From: Acidobacteriota bacterium
GTDB lineage: Bacteria; Acidobacteriota; Vicinamibacteria; Vicinamibacterales; CAVVIG01
Direction: 5' to 3'
NCBI GenBank assembly: GCA_018268955.1
Contig: JAFDVO010000001.1
Span: 1 to 64,000, forward strand
DNA: 64,000 bases
The translations under genes and the position numbers were made by a program. Below are positions 62,575-64,000 of the stretch, one piece after another. The notes below the pieces were generated by a model that was given only the letters and a program-made list of their open reading frames with translations, did no database searches and had not been told where the DNA came from. The stretch's first letter is position 1; each line of letters begins with the position of its first letter.

Positions 62575-64000
62575 TCAGGGCTGGCAGCTGAACTGCCGCC
62601 AGCCAGACCAGGCAAACGGGTTGTAACCGGCGCGCGCCCCTTCGATGGTCAGGCGCACGGAGTGATAGCGGTCTGCGATGCGCAGCGTGAGTGCCTGCTG
62701 GGCATCCGGTGCCCCTTCCGCGGTCGCATCGATCAGCCGGAACAACGCCCACGGTCCGCCGAACCGCTTCGGGTCGTCGTAGAACCGCGCCTCGAAGGAG
62801 GCGACCACGCTGCCGCCGGCCACCGGGCCCGGCCAGGTCAGCGGCCGCCGTACAGGAGCCCCATGTCGGTCGTCGATCAGTTGGCCGTCGAGATCGACGA
62901 CGAACCGGCTCGCATCGCGATCGAGATCGCGAAGCGTGGCGAAGTAGTCCACCTTCGGCGTCTTCGTGCCCGGCGCGAAGAACATCTCGCGAATCCGCAG
63001 CGCCGCCTGGAACTGGTCGAGCAGCTTGGGAGACGCGGCCACCGCGCCTTCACGCCACCGCCACGTCGACTGCGACGCGTCGACCATGCCAGCCAGGTTC
63101 TCGGTGAAGAACTTGTCGAAGCGCCCGCCGAAGCCGAAGAGCTCCGCGAAGTCGGCAAGCTGCACGTCAGGTTGCGACGTGGGTCCGAACGGATAGCGGC
63201 CCGACACCACGCGCTGGCACGCGGGCAGGATCTCCTGCGCGTACATCTGCTCGATCTGGCTGGTTGCGTCCGCGTTGACGCTGCCCTCGGCCGCGCGACC
63301 GATCTGCCCGACGATCGTCCTCAACCCGGGAGGCAGCGACGCCGCCTGCTCGCGCAGCGTCTGCGTGAGCGCGCGGAAGGTGGGGCTCGCCAGAATCTGC
63401 ACCGGGTCCGCTCCGGCGACGTCAGGACCGAGCGTCGACAGCTGCTGTTGAATCGCCGCAATCGACTTGATGACGTTGTCGATCGGCGCCTGTCCGGCCT
63501 CGCCCGCGGTCAGCTGACGCACCCACTGGAAGTGCGCCGTGACCAGCGTGCCGGGCTGCACGCTCGGGAGGCCGGCCGCATTCTGCAGCGGCTTCACCGC
63601 CTGGTTGAAGCGATCGGTGAGGCTGCGCTTCGCCTGATCGAGGACGCCGGCCGGCGGCGCGCTGCTCCCCTGCTGCTCCACCAGCGTCGTCTGCTCGCCG
63701 ACGACCCGCAGCAGGCCCCGCAGTGGCGACGAGGAGGCGGTCAGGATGCGGAACGCGTCGTTGGTCTGCGACACGGTGCGGAAGGGCGCGAACTGCAGGT
63801 CGTCGAGGAGGCCGTCCCACGCCTTGATGTAATCCAGCTCGTACAGGTTGGTCACGCTCGACGCGAGCGTCCCGGCCGATGCCAGCGCACCCGCCGTGCT
63901 CTCGCCCCACACCCACGCGTCGTTCGCGAGGTACTTCACGAGGTCCGCACGATCGCCGGTAATCTCCTTGAACGCCTCACGCGTGAACAGGCGCGGCAGC
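62575..64000 (-). CDS. tssM: T6SS inner-membrane protein TssM (IcmF), C-terminal part
   Basis: The visible 474 codons are the periplasmic end of TssM; the frame stays open to the right edge (LPRLFTREAFKEITGD before MKYLANDAW), so the N-terminus and membrane/GTPase parts lie outside. Family features are ALNALASAL-free helices, then GRYPFGPTSQPDVQLADFAELFG, FFTENLAGMV and IREMFFAPGTKTPKVDYF. TssM joins TssL and TssJ in the envelope complex. Confidence 0.92.
   Translation of the reverse strand, partial: LPRLFTREAFKEITGDRADLVKYLANDAWVWGESTAGALASAGTLASSVTNLYELDYIKAWDGLLDDLQFAPFRTVSQTNDAFRILTASSSPLRGLLRVVGEQTTLVEQQGSSAPPAGVLDQAKRSLTDRFNQAVKPLQNAAGLPSVQPGTLVTAHFQWVRQLTAGEAGQAPIDNVIKSIAAIQQQLSTLGPDVAGADPVQILASPTFRALTQTLREQAASLPPGLRTIVGQIGRAAEGSVNADATSQIEQMYAQEILPACQRVVSGRYPFGPTSQPDVQLADFAELFGFGGRFDKFFTENLAGMVDASQSTWRWREGAVAASPKLLDQFQAALRIREMFFAPGTKTPKVDYFATLRDLDRDASRFVVDLDGQLIDDRHGAPVRRPLTWPGPVAGGSVVASFEARFYDDPKRFGGPWALFRLIDATAEGAPDAQQALTLRIADRYHSVRLTIEGARAGYNPFAWSGWRQFSCQP

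Noticed and set aside
37030-62600. T6SS locus as a prophage or other contractile injection system
   Set aside because: ClpV, TssF, TssG, TssA, TagF and TssM are specific to T6SS; no integrase, capsid or terminase is present.

Overview
The window is a GC-rich bacterial chromosome segment. Most genes are packed in long runs, many with 1-4 base stop/start overlaps. An mre/mrd shape operon next to RNase G, a PafA-like phosphatase, many secreted proteins of unknown role and a complete-looking type VI secretion (T6SS) locus fit a Gram-negative soil organism. Overall style (HEAT and HD-GYP proteins, small orphan membrane proteins, degenerate short-period intergenic repeats) resembles Acidobacteriota, perhaps Vicinamibacteria. 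That placement is inference; no rRNA is present to confirm it.

Layout. 1-2.1 kb: a polymorphic-toxin locus with an orphan toxin tip, a candidate immunity gene and a short lectin/RHS-core/toxin protein. 2.3-4.9 kb: nucleoside uptake and phosphorolysis (NupC, thymidine phosphorylase). 4.9-11.1 kb: a HEAT-repeat protein and an HD-GYP protein sharing an N-terminal module, a PafA-like phosphatase, an alkyltransferase-like DNA-repair protein lacking the catalytic Cys, and a small secreted protein. 11.2-19.3 kb (minus): RNase G, RodA, PBP2, MreD, MreC, MreB and a GAF-GGDEF cyclase. 19.6-24.2 kb: a PpiD/SurA-type foldase, SppA, tRNA-Leu(CAG) and a cold-shock protein. 24.3-36.9 kb (minus): a zinc-ribbon ORF, an FHA-lytic transglycosylase, a lipoprotein with PKD domain, a predicted beta-barrel, and a tight run of Ser/Thr kinase, radical SAM protein, GT2, carbamoyltransferase and GT-C-like membrane protein.

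37.0-64 kb is a T6SS locus. A fused TssB-TssC paralogue lies divergent to a plus-strand module of DUF6484, PAAR-like DUF4150, DUF2169 and TIGR02270-like genes. Facing it is the minus-strand main operon TssM (partial), TagF-PppA, TssA, TssB, TssC, two Hcps, TagJ, TssE, TssF, TssG, ClpV, a TPR-methyltransferase, VgrG, a ketosynthase-like protein, an AHH-type nuclease candidate and immunity-type genes. TssJ, TssK and TssL are not visible and may lie beyond the right edge. The kinase at 33.9-36.6 kb and the PP2C domain fused to TagF could form a PpkA/PppA-type phosphorylation switch.

The least expected observations are the TssB-TssC fusion, the Cys-less ketosynthase-like T6SS protein, the kinase/radical SAM/carbamoyltransferase/glycosyltransferase run, and families of degenerate tandem repeats with periods of 7, 8 and 9 bp. 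The repeats sit at gene ends, often as inverted pairs, and one 9-bp array lies inside rng where it encodes Gly-X-Y triplets.
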